36,281 nucleotides of DNA from Deltaproteobacteria bacterium (GTDB lineage Bacteria > Desulfobacterota > Binatia > UBA9968). Position 1 is the stretch's first letter; each line of letters starts with the position of its first letter. Both the position numbers and the translations under genes were made by a program. The stretch covers positions 1 to 36,281 of the forward strand of contig JAUYJC010000092.1 of the NCBI GenBank assembly GCA_030688735.1, in the 5' to 3' direction. The notes beneath the pieces were generated by a model. That model saw only the letters and a list, made by a program, of their open reading frames with translations, did no database searches and was not told the DNA's origin. Positions 8,699 to 16,129 of this stretch are shown here, in pieces.

Positions 8699-8900
8699 CT
8701 TAAGTGCGGAGCCTATCCGATGAGCCAGCGCGGTGTCAATCAACCGAGATTGATTCCGCTGAAAGACCTCCGTTCATTCTTCGAGAACCTCAGGACGAAC
8801 GGAGGAGCGGTCGAAATCATTGGAGATTTTTCCGCTCTACTGAGCTTGTCGAAGTATGAGCCTGTCGAAGCATTCTTAGGTTTTTCAGCAGAATCCGAGC

Positions 8901-9680
8901 TTAGACTGTCACGCGCACCCGCGGCGCATCGTCTTCCGACTCGTCGCGTTTGGGCGTACGCATATAAGGATGACTGAATGGCCGCCCGGCCGCGGCCAAA
9001 GCCGCTAGATTAGGCTTCGATGATAATGTCAACGTTTCTTTCGCGTCTGGGATTGCAGGAGGCTCGGCCACCGCTGGAGCTTCCGAAGATTTTTCAGGAA
9101 CGAGAACGATCTCTGGCGAAACCAGTTCGGCTGCTTGCGGCGTAAGCGGCGGCTTTCCCGACAAGACCGCCGGAGGATTAGCCGCCCGTGCCACCGCCGT
9201 CCCATCGCCGGACTCGCCCGGTTTGCCGAAAAGCGCCCCGTAGATATGGTCGCCGATGTCCTTACCGGTAAACCAGCTGACCACTGCATTGACGACACCC
9301 GAGACGAAACCGCCGATCCGGCCCCATAATGCGCCGCCGATAACCCGCGGCGCCATGCCAATGTTGTCGCCGGTCATATTGCGGTAGAGCGTTGCCACGA
9401 TGGGAACATGGTGCAGCGGATTGATGATGTCCAGCACGTCGCGAAAACCAAAACTTTCCTGCTCCCATAACGAAAAAGACTTCTCGGATTTCGCCGGCGC
9501 CGGCGTTGCGGAATCGTTCGGCCGGGCCGCTATTTCCAAGGCGATATCGGGGTAGCCCGCCGACCGCGCGGCGGCGGGCGCTGCCGTGCCGCGGTGGGCG
9601 ACGCCTTCGATCTCGTTTGGATAGCGCTTGATGTCGCTCCGCTCCAGCGCCGAAAAAATATTTGTATCGATCGTACTCAT
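8901..9680 (-). CDS. Uncharacterised protein translationally coupled to motB
   Basis: A 259-aa protein whose ATG overlaps the motB stop (ATGA), so it is very likely made together with the flagellar stator proteins. The core, roughly residues 80-155, reads like a small conserved domain with a DIINPLHHVPIVATLYR motif, then glycine-rich helices (VIGGALWGRIGGFVSG) and TGKDIGDHIYGALFG. Similar motifs occur, as far as I recall, in unannotated proteins of other proteobacteria. Flanking parts are Ala/Pro-rich and probably disordered. The Gly-rich hydrophobic stretch might touch a membrane, but there is no classic signal peptide. Coupling to MotAB points to a motility-linked role such as stator assembly or control. 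That is inference from position only. Confidence 0.7.
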   Translation of the reverse strand: MSTIDTNIFSALERSDIKRYPNEIEGVAHRGTAAPAAARSAGYPDIALEIAARPNDSATPAPAKSEKSFSLWEQESFGFRDVLDIINPLHHVPIVATLYRNMTGDNIGMAPRVIGGALWGRIGGFVSGVVNAVVSWFTGKDIGDHIYGALFGKPGESGDGTAVARAANPPAVLSGKPPLTPQAAELVSPEIVLVPEKSSEAPAVAEPPAIPDAKETLTLSSKPNLAALAAAGRPFSHPYMRTPKRDESEDDAPRVRVTV

Positions 9681-10456
9681 GGTCGATCATCCGCGCCGCT
9701 TGGCGGCTGCGCCGTCTTCGTATCCGGATTGTAGTATAGCCGGATTTCGACGCGACGGTTGCCGCGACGATTGCCTGCTTCGGAATTCGGCAACCGGGGC
9801 CGGTGATTCGCGTAGCCTTGCACGGCGATGCGCGACGGCGGGACGCCTCGTTCAATCAAGTAACGCCCAACCCGGCTGGCGCGCGCGGCGGAAAGCTCCC
9901 AGTTCGACGGGAATATCGTCGTCGCGATCGGGCGGTCATCGGTGTGACCGCTGATTTCCAAATTAACGCTCGTTTGCTCATGCGCTATCGCCGCCACCTT
10001 TTCGAGGATGGGAAAAGCGGCGGGGCGCAGTTCGGCCTTCCCGGATTCGAACGGAATGGTGTCCTTGAGAGAAAGCAAGATCTCGTTTGACGCGCCCTCG
10101 ATCACGATGTCCCGGTCCAGGTTCAGCGCGCTGATAAATTGCTGGATGTCGCTGCGCAACTCTTTCCATTGCTCAGGATTCGGCAGTGCCGGAAGCAGAG
10201 ACGGCACGGAATTATCCGGTGGGATGGATTTTGCAGTCACCGTCGGCGGCGAAGCGATCGGCTTCTTCCTATTCTCGTTCACGTACCAGAGCACGAGAAA
10301 ACAGAGAAGCAACAGAGTCAGGTCACTCAACGTAATCAGCCAGCCCGCATCGTCGCCCGGCCAACCCCCCCCAGGCCGGGTCCGGGCGAAACCCCCTTCG
10401 ATGGCTGGCGCCGGTGAAGGCTGAGCCGCACGGCGTTGTGACGACTTCAATAACAT
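9677..10456 (-). CDS. motB: Flagellar stator protein MotB (OmpA-like C-terminal domain)
   Basis: MotB anchors the stator to peptidoglycan and, with MotA, conducts the ions that drive the flagellar motor. The single membrane helix carries the essential aspartate in WLITLSDLTLLLLCFLVLWYV. The C-terminal OmpA/MotB domain shows GHTDDRPIATT..NWELSAARAS and NRRGNRRVEIRL, typical peptidoglycan-binding motifs. The track's start at 10495 would overlap motA. The internal ATG at 10456 (MLLKSSQRR..) lies 5 bp after the motA stop and is preferred, giving about 259 aa. The basic, proline-rich N-terminal tail before the helix is normal for MotB. It is followed directly, with an ATGA overlap, by the uncharacterised coupled gene. 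Confidence 0.9.
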   Translation of the reverse strand: MLLKSSQRRAAQPSPAPAIEGGFARTRPGGGWPGDDAGWLITLSDLTLLLLCFLVLWYVNENRKKPIASPPTVTAKSIPPDNSVPSLLPALPNPEQWKELRSDIQQFISALNLDRDIVIEGASNEILLSLKDTIPFESGKAELRPAAFPILEKVAAIAHEQTSVNLEISGHTDDRPIATTIFPSNWELSAARASRVGRYLIERGVPPSRIAVQGYANHRPRLPNSEAGNRRGNRRVEIRLYYNPDTKTAQPPSGADDRP

Positions 10457-10461
10457 GAGGC

Positions 10462-11257
10462 TCAACGATGCTGATCGAAAGCAAACTGGGCCCAATCGCG
10501 TCCTCGATGCGCCTGTGCATCAGCGGAATGGAAAAACCCTCGGGCGTTGCCGGCCATCGACGCCGCGGTTTCGCCGCGGGCGATCGTTACCACCCATTCC
10601 ATTGTCAGTCTCATTTGCATTTCCTTCTCCGTCGCTACGGCATGGAACCGCGCAGCCAGCGGCGCCACTATGACGTTGGTCAACACCGCGCCGTAAAGGG
10701 TCGTCAGGACGGCGAGCGAGAGCGCGGCCGTCAGCGGCTGGCTATCCTGTCCGGTGAAATTGCGCAACAACAAGACCATGCCGATGAGCGTGCCGATGAG
10801 GCCGAATGCGGGAAGCAATTTCCCCAGCATGAGCAGAATCTGATGGGAGGATTCGTTTCGGCCGATGACGCCGGCGAATTCGCGCTCAAGCCGAATGCGA
10901 ATGGTCTCTTCTTTGTACAGGTCCACTAACATGCCGACGCCCCGTTTCAAAAACGGGTTAGCAAGATCGCCTTCTTGGTTTTCCAAGCCTCTGATCCCAT
11001 CCAAGCGATAGAGCCGGGTCAAGCGCGACAATTCGTCGCTATGGGTCTCCAGCCGTGATTGCGTCTCGCTGAATAGAGCTCGAACGTCGAGAAGCAAACC
11101 GTGCAGTTGCTCGTTCGAATAAGAAACCCAAGTGACAAAAGCCGGGCCGCCGAGCGTAAGCAGCAATGACGCTGGATCAAAAAATTCCGGCCCAGATAAA
11201 GGCACCGGCCGCAAATGCCGCCAGCGCGGCGATGGGCACAGTATAGCCCTGGAACAC
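10462..11257 (-). CDS. motA: Flagellar stator protein MotA, apparent +1 frameshift near the N-terminus
   Basis: The in-frame part (TTG at 11214 to 10462, 250 aa) has the MotA/TolQ/ExbB signature: LLPAFGLIGTLIGMVLLL, then LAVLTTLYGAVLTNVIVAPLA. The track's TTG start removes the first membrane helix. Just upstream, in another frame, a GTG at 11257 with a strong ribosome binding site (GGGAGGG) opens VFQGYTVPIAALAAFAAGAFIWAGIF and then hits TGA. Removing one T from the T6 run (A6 on plus, 11179-11184) joins it to FDPASLLLTLGG, restoring a full-length MotA of about 264 aa with helices 1 and 2 properly spaced. So either an assembly or sequencing error in a homopolymer, a real mutation, or frameshifting. 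Everything else about the gene looks functional. Confidence 0.85.
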
Positions 11258-11615
11258 AGTCCCTCCCGGCGGTCTGTGGTTTAGGCAGTGAACATGGGGA
11301 GATGCCCGGACCGCATTAATGCTGGTTCCGCACAAACTGTGCCACGAGGCGGGGATGAATGATTGAAGCGATTTTGAGACGATTTTGCCGGCTGGCTGGG
11401 AAAAAATTGCCTAGTTGGCAAATGGGAAGAGTGAAAAAGCATCCTGATATCAGTTCAAGGTTCCAGGTTCAATGTCCCCTCTCCCCACCTTGAACTTTGA
11501 ACCCTTGAACTTTGAACGGACTTCCGCCCCAGGCCCGGGACACTTCGACATAGTTTTGACGGGCGGCGTCGGAGTTTCAGCACCCAACGCGTTTTCTGTG
11601 CGCGGACCGGGACGG
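11258..11615. other. Spacer between motA and the fliT-like gene
   Basis: About 360 bp without a credible gene. Besides the motA promoter candidate, it holds direct and inverted copies of 'ttgaactttgaac' / 'gttcaaggttccaggttcaa' (about 11453-11518), which could form a hairpin downstream of fliT on the minus strand. No T-run terminator was seen. Confidence 0.5.
11328..11344 (-). promoter_or_regulatory. Candidate sigma-54 (-24/-12) promoter for motA-motB
   Basis: On the minus strand TGGCACAGTTTGTGCGG has the required GG-N10-GC spacing and a perfect TGGCAC -24 element; the -12 part (GTGC) is one base off TTGC. It lies about 70 bp before the proposed GTG start of motA. Sigma-54 control of flagellar genes is common in several bacterial groups. 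No enhancer-binding site was identified. Confidence 0.4.
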
Positions 11616-11957
11616 CTAGACCGCTCGTTGAATCAATGAGGGTGCGTGGGAAGAGGTTCCGGGATAGCTGCGGCGGAGACGGTCAGAGGTGTTTATCTTT
11701 TGGCGCAAATCACAGCACTGGTCTTCCAAGCGAGCCAAGATTTTTGCGTCGATTTTCAGGATTTCCGCGATCAGGCTTTGAGTCGCGGTTCGTTCGCCGG
11801 CGCCGAGCGAAAACTCCGCGGCGCGCAGCCGGGCGAATATTTCTTCCCGTCGCGCGCCCCATTGTTGGAGCTGCCCCAGGTCCCAATCGGTTTCGCGCAA
11901 AAGACCGAGGCTCTCTTGGGAAAGCCTTTCAAGCTCTTCAAGCACGCTGTGACTCAT
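11616..11957 (-). CDS. Putative FliT-like flagellar chaperone
   Basis: A 113-aa, mostly helical, charged protein. Its ATG overlaps the fliS stop (ATGA), the position where fliT lies in many flagellar operons. In enterobacteria FliT binds the filament cap FliD and keeps it unfolded before export. The sequence (LEELERLSQESLGLLRETDWDLGQLQQW..REEIFARL..) has the helical-hairpin look and conserved spacing of FliT-like proteins, but the family is very divergent, so the name rests on context as much as sequence. It is the last gene of the fliD-fliS operon. The C-terminal 25 residues are not helical and may be a flexible tail. Confidence 0.6.
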   Translation of the reverse strand: MSHSVLEELERLSQESLGLLRETDWDLGQLQQWGARREEIFARLRAAEFSLGAGERTATQSLIAEILKIDAKILARLEDQCCDLRQKINTSDRLRRSYPGTSSHAPSLIQRAV

Positions 11958-12355
11958 GCCGCTCCCTGGGCAAGATTCTTGCGCTGAGCAGCGACGGCTT
12001 CCTCCCAGCCCGATTTAAGAGTCGACAAAAGGACGGACACGGTTACCAAAGGCTTGGGGTCGTTATTGACATTGGCTAACAGAATTTGATCGAGCATGAA
12101 GCGGTACAGTCCTTCGAGATTTTGCGCGATCTCGCCCCCGGCATCGTAATCGAGACTCGCCAGGAACTGATTGATGATGTCGTTGGCGCGAAGGATGCAC
12201 ATTCCCTTCTCAGCCATACTACCTTCGGCCAAATGCGCCGCGGCCCGCTCCACTGCGTCGATGGCGCCCTGGTACAACATCAGCAGAACCGTGCCCGGAT
12301 CGGTCGTGGTGATTTGGTTTTCCTTGTATGCGTGCAGTTGTCTTACGTTGCTCAT
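11954..12355 (-). CDS. fliS: Flagellin export chaperone FliS
   Basis: FliS binds the C-terminal helices of newly made flagellin and prevents polymerisation in the cytosol. In species with FliW it also takes part in the flagellin control loop. The 133-aa length and the sequence are typical: YKENQITTTDPGTVLLMLYQGAIDAVERA near the N-terminus, then RANDIINQFLASLDYDAGGEIAQNLEGLYRFM. It starts 14 bp after the fliD stop and overlaps the fliT-like gene by 4 bp. The ribosome binding site is weak (GAGG), consistent with translational coupling to fliD. No anomalies were seen. Confidence 0.95.
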   Translation of the reverse strand: MSNVRQLHAYKENQITTTDPGTVLLMLYQGAIDAVERAAAHLAEGSMAEKGMCILRANDIINQFLASLDYDAGGEIAQNLEGLYRFMLDQILLANVNNDPKPLVTVSVLLSTLKSGWEEAVAAQRKNLAQGAA

Positions 12356-12369
12356 CGCCTCATGCCATT

Positions 12370-13749
12370 CTACCGCCTCTGCAGCGCGGTCATTTGTTGG
12401 GATAGGTAATCGCCCTGGGCTTTCAACTGGCTGACCATTTGTTCGAGGGCGCTAAACTGTTTGGTCAGCCTCTCATCCATGGCGGCGATTCTGGACTCTT
12501 CGCGCGCCACCTTCTTATCGATGTTATCGATGCTCGTCCTTAGGCCCTTCTGCCGAAACGTCAATGTCCCGTCAACGGAACTGACATAATCATCGATGGA
12601 GTCCGGGATGCGTTTGCCGATGCCGTTCTGGACAAGCGTAAACAGATTGCTGACGCCGGTGGGATCTTCTTCCAGCGCGCTACTGAGTTTAGCTTCATCG
12701 AGCGTCAGGGATCCGTCTTTCTGAAACTTGATGCCGATGTCGGAGAGATACCTAAATCCTCCGTCTGACTGACTGGCGGCGGACAACTGGTTGCGCAGCC
12801 GTGCGATCACTCCCCGCAAAGAGGCATCGCCGGCCAAGGCTCCTTGTCTCTTGGTGTCCGGATTGAGCGTAAATTGATCGTTGACGATCTTGTTGACGGT
12901 GTTAAAACTATCCGCCAGATCTTTGATGGAACTCTTCATGGCAGTGCTATCGACCGAAACCGTCACCTTAGCCGACGCATCGGTGGATTCGACCACTCCG
13001 TCACGATCTCCTTCTTGAAGCAGCACAACAGTCACTCCGGTAACAACATCCGAGACCGTGTTGCTACTGCGCGTGATGGTAAGCCCATTGACGGAGAACA
13101 GAGCATCCGCCGCGGCTTGAACTTCTTCGCCACCACCAGCAAATGGATCCGCGCCGCCGGCGAGCGTTCCGGAAATGGTCGCTGCATTGATAGTCCCAGT
13201 CTGTTTGCTTTGCACCACTAACCGGTAATCGGGGCTGGCGCTAGTTCCGGCATTGACGATGGAGGCCGCAACCGCCGCCCCGGAGCTATTAATCGCGCTC
13301 TTAAGGCCAGCTAAGGTATTGTTCGTCGCATCGACAGTAATCGCAGTGCTCGTGCCGTCCACCGTGATGGTCAAGGTGCCTGTCCCGATGGCGTCCGAGG
13401 CACTCGTAAACGATGTCGATTTGACGATGCGAGCGGCGGCCAATCGATCCACCACAATACTGTTCGATCCGGTCTCCGCCGTAGAATCAGCCGTCGCGGT
13501 CAAGACTGACGTGTCGCTGCTCACGGCGGAGCGCTTGGTGAAATCCGTCGGAAGCGACAGACCTTGCGCGGCGCTCTTGAGCTTTCCAAGCGCGCTGACG
13601 ACAGCGGTGAGTACCCCGTCTTGCGCTTGGTAGCGGACCTTCTGATTTTGCAAGATGTCAACGGATCGGTGCTCCGCCTTGATCAGGCCGGCAATCAGAC
13701 TCTTGACATCGAGACCGGTTATGAGACCGCCGAATTGAACGTTTGCCAT
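12370..13749 (-). CDS. fliD: Flagellar filament cap protein FliD (HAP2)
   Basis: FliD forms the cap at the filament tip and folds incoming flagellin. The 459-aa sequence has the FliD N-terminal domain (FGGLITGLDVKSLIAGLIKAE..ILQNQKVRYQ), a Ser/Thr/Ala-rich middle domain and the conserved C-terminal part (FQKDGSLTLDEAKLSSALEEDPTGVSNLF and the terminal coiled coil). The terminal helices (DYVSSVDGTLTFRQKGLRTSIDNIDKKVAREE..) should face the last flagellin layer. The ATG at 13749 lies 21 bp after a sigma-28-type -10 element. It heads the fliD-fliS-fliT-like operon. The length is normal for the family. Confidence 0.95.
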   Translation of the reverse strand: MANVQFGGLITGLDVKSLIAGLIKAEHRSVDILQNQKVRYQAQDGVLTAVVSALGKLKSAAQGLSLPTDFTKRSAVSSDTSVLTATADSTAETGSNSIVVDRLAAARIVKSTSFTSASDAIGTGTLTITVDGTSTAITVDATNNTLAGLKSAINSSGAAVAASIVNAGTSASPDYRLVVQSKQTGTINAATISGTLAGGADPFAGGGEEVQAAADALFSVNGLTITRSSNTVSDVVTGVTVVLLQEGDRDGVVESTDASAKVTVSVDSTAMKSSIKDLADSFNTVNKIVNDQFTLNPDTKRQGALAGDASLRGVIARLRNQLSAASQSDGGFRYLSDIGIKFQKDGSLTLDEAKLSSALEEDPTGVSNLFTLVQNGIGKRIPDSIDDYVSSVDGTLTFRQKGLRTSIDNIDKKVAREESRIAAMDERLTKQFSALEQMVSQLKAQGDYLSQQMTALQRR

Positions 13750-13769
13750 GACGCGTTACCTATTGATTA

Positions 13770-13796
13770 GAATCGGGGCACCCGTGGAATTCTTTA
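13770..13796 (-). promoter_or_regulatory. Sigma-28 (FliA)-type promoter upstream of fliD
   Basis: The minus strand reads TAAAGAAT, 11 bases, CCCGATTC, close to the consensus TAAAGTTT-N11-GCCGATAA with exact spacing. It sits 21 bp before the fliD ATG. Its -35 end abuts the dispersed repeat that begins near 13795. Confidence 0.6.
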
Positions 13797-13990
13797 GAAA
13801 AGAAGTATTCCGGGATTACCGTGAAAGACTATTCGCCAGAGACGCGGAGTTCACATGGTTCGACAGGCTCACCATGAGCGGAGGAAGGCCGCTCACCCTG
13901 AGCGTGTCGAAGAGCTCCGCGGTGCAATTTCCGAGTTCTTGCACTGAAGTAGCGTTGGCAATGTTAGCGAAATAGAAGCCTGAATACCCT
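13795..13990 (+). repeat. Dispersed composite repeat, copy 1
   Basis: It reads 'attccgggattaccgtgaaagactattc', then a gagcgg/gtcgaag palindromic part, then 'ggtgcaatttccgagttcttgcactgaa' and 'gaagcctgaata'. The same order occurs on the opposite strand at 30784-30988. The copies differ by scattered substitutions and in the central palindromic part. It is not coding; ORFs called here are artefacts. It fills most of the 317-bp spacer between flaG and fliD. Confidence 0.8.
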
Positions 13991-14066
13991 AGAATAGTTT
14001 CAGCTCGCCGCTCTATGCCAAAGCGGAAAACCAAATGCGGCGACCGACGCTGAACCGAAGCTAATC

Positions 14067-14411
14067 TTACGACCAGAGCGACAAGAGCAGCCCGGCCGAC
14101 AACTCGTCGTTCTTTTGAAATTGGCGCAAGAAAGCAACCAGCTCTTTGGGCGGAAGTTGCCGGATTACCTCTCCGGTTTCCCTGTCGGTGGAAAATTCCA
14201 CGCCAAGGCCGAGACCGTTGATCACCGGGTGTGGATTTTGCGCCGTATTTGCCGTCGCCTCGGGCTTCGCTTTGGTGAGCGCCGCCAACTCTTGCCGCCG
14301 CGCCTCGTCCCCTTTTGCTGCGGCTCCGCTTTTCGCGGAGCCCCTATCGGCCTGCTGCGCAGCGGGTTGCGCGGCTTGGCCCATCTCGGATGAGATCGCA
14401 AACACTGTCAT
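14067..14411 (-). CDS. flaG: FlaG-family flagellar protein
   Basis: A 114-aa protein with an Ala/Gln/Lys-rich, probably disordered first half and a FlaG domain in the second. LGVEFSTDRETGEVIRQLPPKELVAFLRQF matches the FlaG signature (a beta-strand pair with 'TGEVIRQ(I/L)P'). FlaG lies between flagellin and fliD in many bacteria and influences filament length, though its molecular role is not settled. It follows fliC by 71 bp, separated by a strong hairpin, and probably shares the fliC transcript. The purine-rich run GGATGGGGGGG upstream of the ATG may act as its ribosome binding site. The C-terminus is short and hydrophobic (LSAGLLLSLWS). Confidence 0.85.
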   Translation of the reverse strand: MTVFAISSEMGQAAQPAAQQADRGSAKSGAAAKGDEARRQELAALTKAKPEATANTAQNPHPVINGLGLGVEFSTDRETGEVIRQLPPKELVAFLRQFQKNDELSAGLLLSLWS

Positions 14412-14436
14412 GTTACCCCCCCATCCTTAGGAGGAC

Positions 14437-14461
14437 GGGGGAGAGCTCGATGCTCTCCCCC
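14437..14461 (-). other. Strong hairpin between fliC and flaG
   Basis: GGGGGAGAGC and GCTCTCCCCC form a perfect 10-bp stem around a 5-base loop, 22 bp after the fliC stop on the minus strand. There is no U-run after it. Rather than a classical terminator it could protect the 3' end of a processed fliC mRNA or reduce read-through into flaG. Confidence 0.7.
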
Positions 14462-14482
14462 GCTGGTTTAGCTTTCTCCCTG

Positions 14483-15895
14483 CTATCTGCCGCCGAGTAG
14501 CGATAGCGCTACCGATGGCAACTGGTTGGCTTGCGCCAAAACCGCAACACCGGCCTGGATCAGGATCTGGCTCCTGGTTAGCTCAGCAGTCTCCAATGCC
14601 ACATCGGCGTCCTGGATCCGCGAACGAGCGGCGGAGAGGTTCTCAGAGGCCACGCTGAGACTCGATATCGCGGAAGAGAACCGGTTCTGAACCGCGCCGA
14701 TATCGCCCCGAACCCGGTTGAGTTGGCTAAGAGCGAAATCAATAGTCGAGATCGCATCGTTGGCGCCCGAAACGTTCGAGATGCTGAGCCCGTTGATTTG
14801 CTTCGAAGTCACCGTCGTATTGACAACGCCTGTCGTGAAGCCAAGAGCATCGCCTGTGGCAGACGACACTACGGTCAAACTCTTATCGAGATCAACGCTC
14901 AACGTAAACCCGGCGTTGAATGTACGCGAAGCGGTGCTTGCCACCACGTCACCCACACCCACACTGGCCGTGGTTTCCGACAAGGCGATCGTCCCGCCGC
15001 TAGCGCGCGTAAACGTGATACCCACGGAATTGGTCGCGGCGACGACGCCGGTCTGGTTGGTGAAACCATTGACCGTAGCGATAAAAGTCGAATTCGCGTC
15101 GGCATTGCCGGTGCTGAGAGATATAGTAACGCTATTCATGGTCAGCGTCTGCGTGGCGCCGGCCGTTGTCAGCGCGACAAATCCGGAATCGACAACAACT
15201 GTCTGGTTATTCTTTATCGCCGTTCCCTTGGTATTGCCCGACTCGTTGTTGATCGCGTTGATGACACCTTCGATGCCATCTTGCGCGCCGATCGTCACCG
15301 AGAGACCGTTGACGGTAAGGGTGGAGGAGCTCGTCAGGCCGGCCAATGCCGTGCTGCTCACCGCGGCGCCCTGAAGGGTCTTGGCGCCAAGGTCGGCCGT
15401 GTTCACGCTGCTTATGGAAATAGTCACGGTTTCGTAGGCGTTGGCGCCGACCTGAAACTGCGCGTTGCTAAAAGTGCCGTCGAGCAACTTTCTGTTGTTG
15501 AACTGCACCGTGCTCGCCAACCGGTCCAACTCAGCCAGAATGTTGCTCACCTCGGCGTTCAAGGATGAGCGGTCGCTGGAGCTGTTGGAGTCGTTGGCCG
15601 ATTGAATCGCCAACTCACGAGCCCGCTGGAGCAGGTTCGAGACTTCGTTCAGCGATCCGTCCGCCGTTTGGAAGGCCGACACGCCGTCATTGGCGTTTCT
15701 TACCGCCTGATTGAGACCTCGGATCTGCGCGGTCAACCGATCCGATATCGCCATACCAGCGGCATCATCGACGGCGCCGTTAATACGGAGACCCGTCGAG
15801 AGCCGTTGAATCGACCTCTCCAACCCTCCCTGCGCGCGCGTCAAGTTGCGCTGGGCCGTGAGGGCCGAGATGTTAGTGTTGATAATAAGAGCCAT
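14483..15895 (-). CDS. fliC: Flagellin
   Basis: The filament subunit, 470 aa. The conserved D0/D1 ends are complete. The N-terminal part has MALIINTNISALTAQRNL, RLSTGLRINGAVDDAAGMAI and an ANDGVSAFQTADGSLNEV segment. The C-terminal part has LSQLNRVRGDIGAVQNRF and, at the very end, LAQANQLPSVALSLLGGR. The central region (about 165-385) is variable and very rich in Ser/Thr/Ala, offering many potential O-glycosylation sites, in keeping with the large glycosylation operon directly upstream. It has its own sigma-28-type promoter and a structured leader with GGA motifs. The AGGGAGG ribosome binding site lies 7 bases before the ATG. It is the only flagellin in the window. Confidence 0.97.
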   Translation of the reverse strand: MALIINTNISALTAQRNLTRAQGGLERSIQRLSTGLRINGAVDDAAGMAISDRLTAQIRGLNQAVRNANDGVSAFQTADGSLNEVSNLLQRARELAIQSANDSNSSSDRSSLNAEVSNILAELDRLASTVQFNNRKLLDGTFSNAQFQVGANAYETVTISISSVNTADLGAKTLQGAAVSSTALAGLTSSSTLTVNGLSVTIGAQDGIEGVINAINNESGNTKGTAIKNNQTVVVDSGFVALTTAGATQTLTMNSVTISLSTGNADANSTFIATVNGFTNQTGVVAATNSVGITFTRASGGTIALSETTASVGVGDVVASTASRTFNAGFTLSVDLDKSLTVVSSATGDALGFTTGVVNTTVTSKQINGLSISNVSGANDAISTIDFALSQLNRVRGDIGAVQNRFSSAISSLSVASENLSAARSRIQDADVALETAELTRSQILIQAGVAVLAQANQLPSVALSLLGGR

Positions 15896-15902
15896 ATTTT
15901 TT

Positions 15903-15940
15903 CCTCCCTGAGATTTTATTACGGGGCGTCCTTTCCCCGT
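15903..15940 (-). promoter_or_regulatory. Structured fliC leader with likely CsrA-binding sites
   Basis: Reading the minus strand, ACGGGG-AAAGGACG-CCCCGT (15940-15921) is a perfect 6-bp hairpin with GGA in its loop, near the predicted 5' end of the mRNA. The Shine-Dalgarno AGGGAGGA (to 15903) contains further GGA motifs. One hairpin-loop GGA plus a GGA overlapping the ribosome binding site is the arrangement through which CsrA represses flagellin translation in Bacillus. Both csrA and fliW are encoded at 31.6-32.3 kb. Confidence 0.55.
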
Positions 15941-15948
15941 TAAAAATC

Positions 15949-15975
15949 ATATCGGTAGACTTTTGAGAGTCTTTA
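15949..15975 (-). promoter_or_regulatory. Sigma-28 (FliA)-type promoter of fliC
   Basis: The minus strand reads TAAAGACT, 11 bases, ACCGATAT, matching TAAAGTTT-N11-GCCGATAA well and with ideal spacing. It predicts a transcript starting a few bases before the leader hairpin and about 45-50 nt before the fliC ATG. Confidence 0.75.
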
Positions 15976-16129
15976 ATTGAAATTGGGCTGGGATCGGAAA
16001 AGTTCGAAACCCGGCGTGCCAGGGAGGCGATCTATAAGGCGGACCACCGCAGGCAAATACACCAAGCGCAGAGTCTATGGATAGGTAGAGGATTACTTAG
16101 GACAATCTTCCGAGACGAGCCACCGACTG

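Noticed and set aside
13816-14034. 72-aa minus-strand ORF between flaG and fliD
   Set aside because: It lies in dispersed repeat copy 1 and has no ribosome binding site or conserved motif.
14718-15568. Two plus-strand ORFs of 218 and 281 aa
   Set aside because: Antisense to flagellin; their hydrophobic or Arg-rich composition mirrors the Ser/Thr/Ala codons of fliC.
15921-15940. Leader hairpin as an intrinsic terminator
   Set aside because: No T-run follows it on either strand and it sits between promoter and start codon of fliC; a regulatory role fits better.
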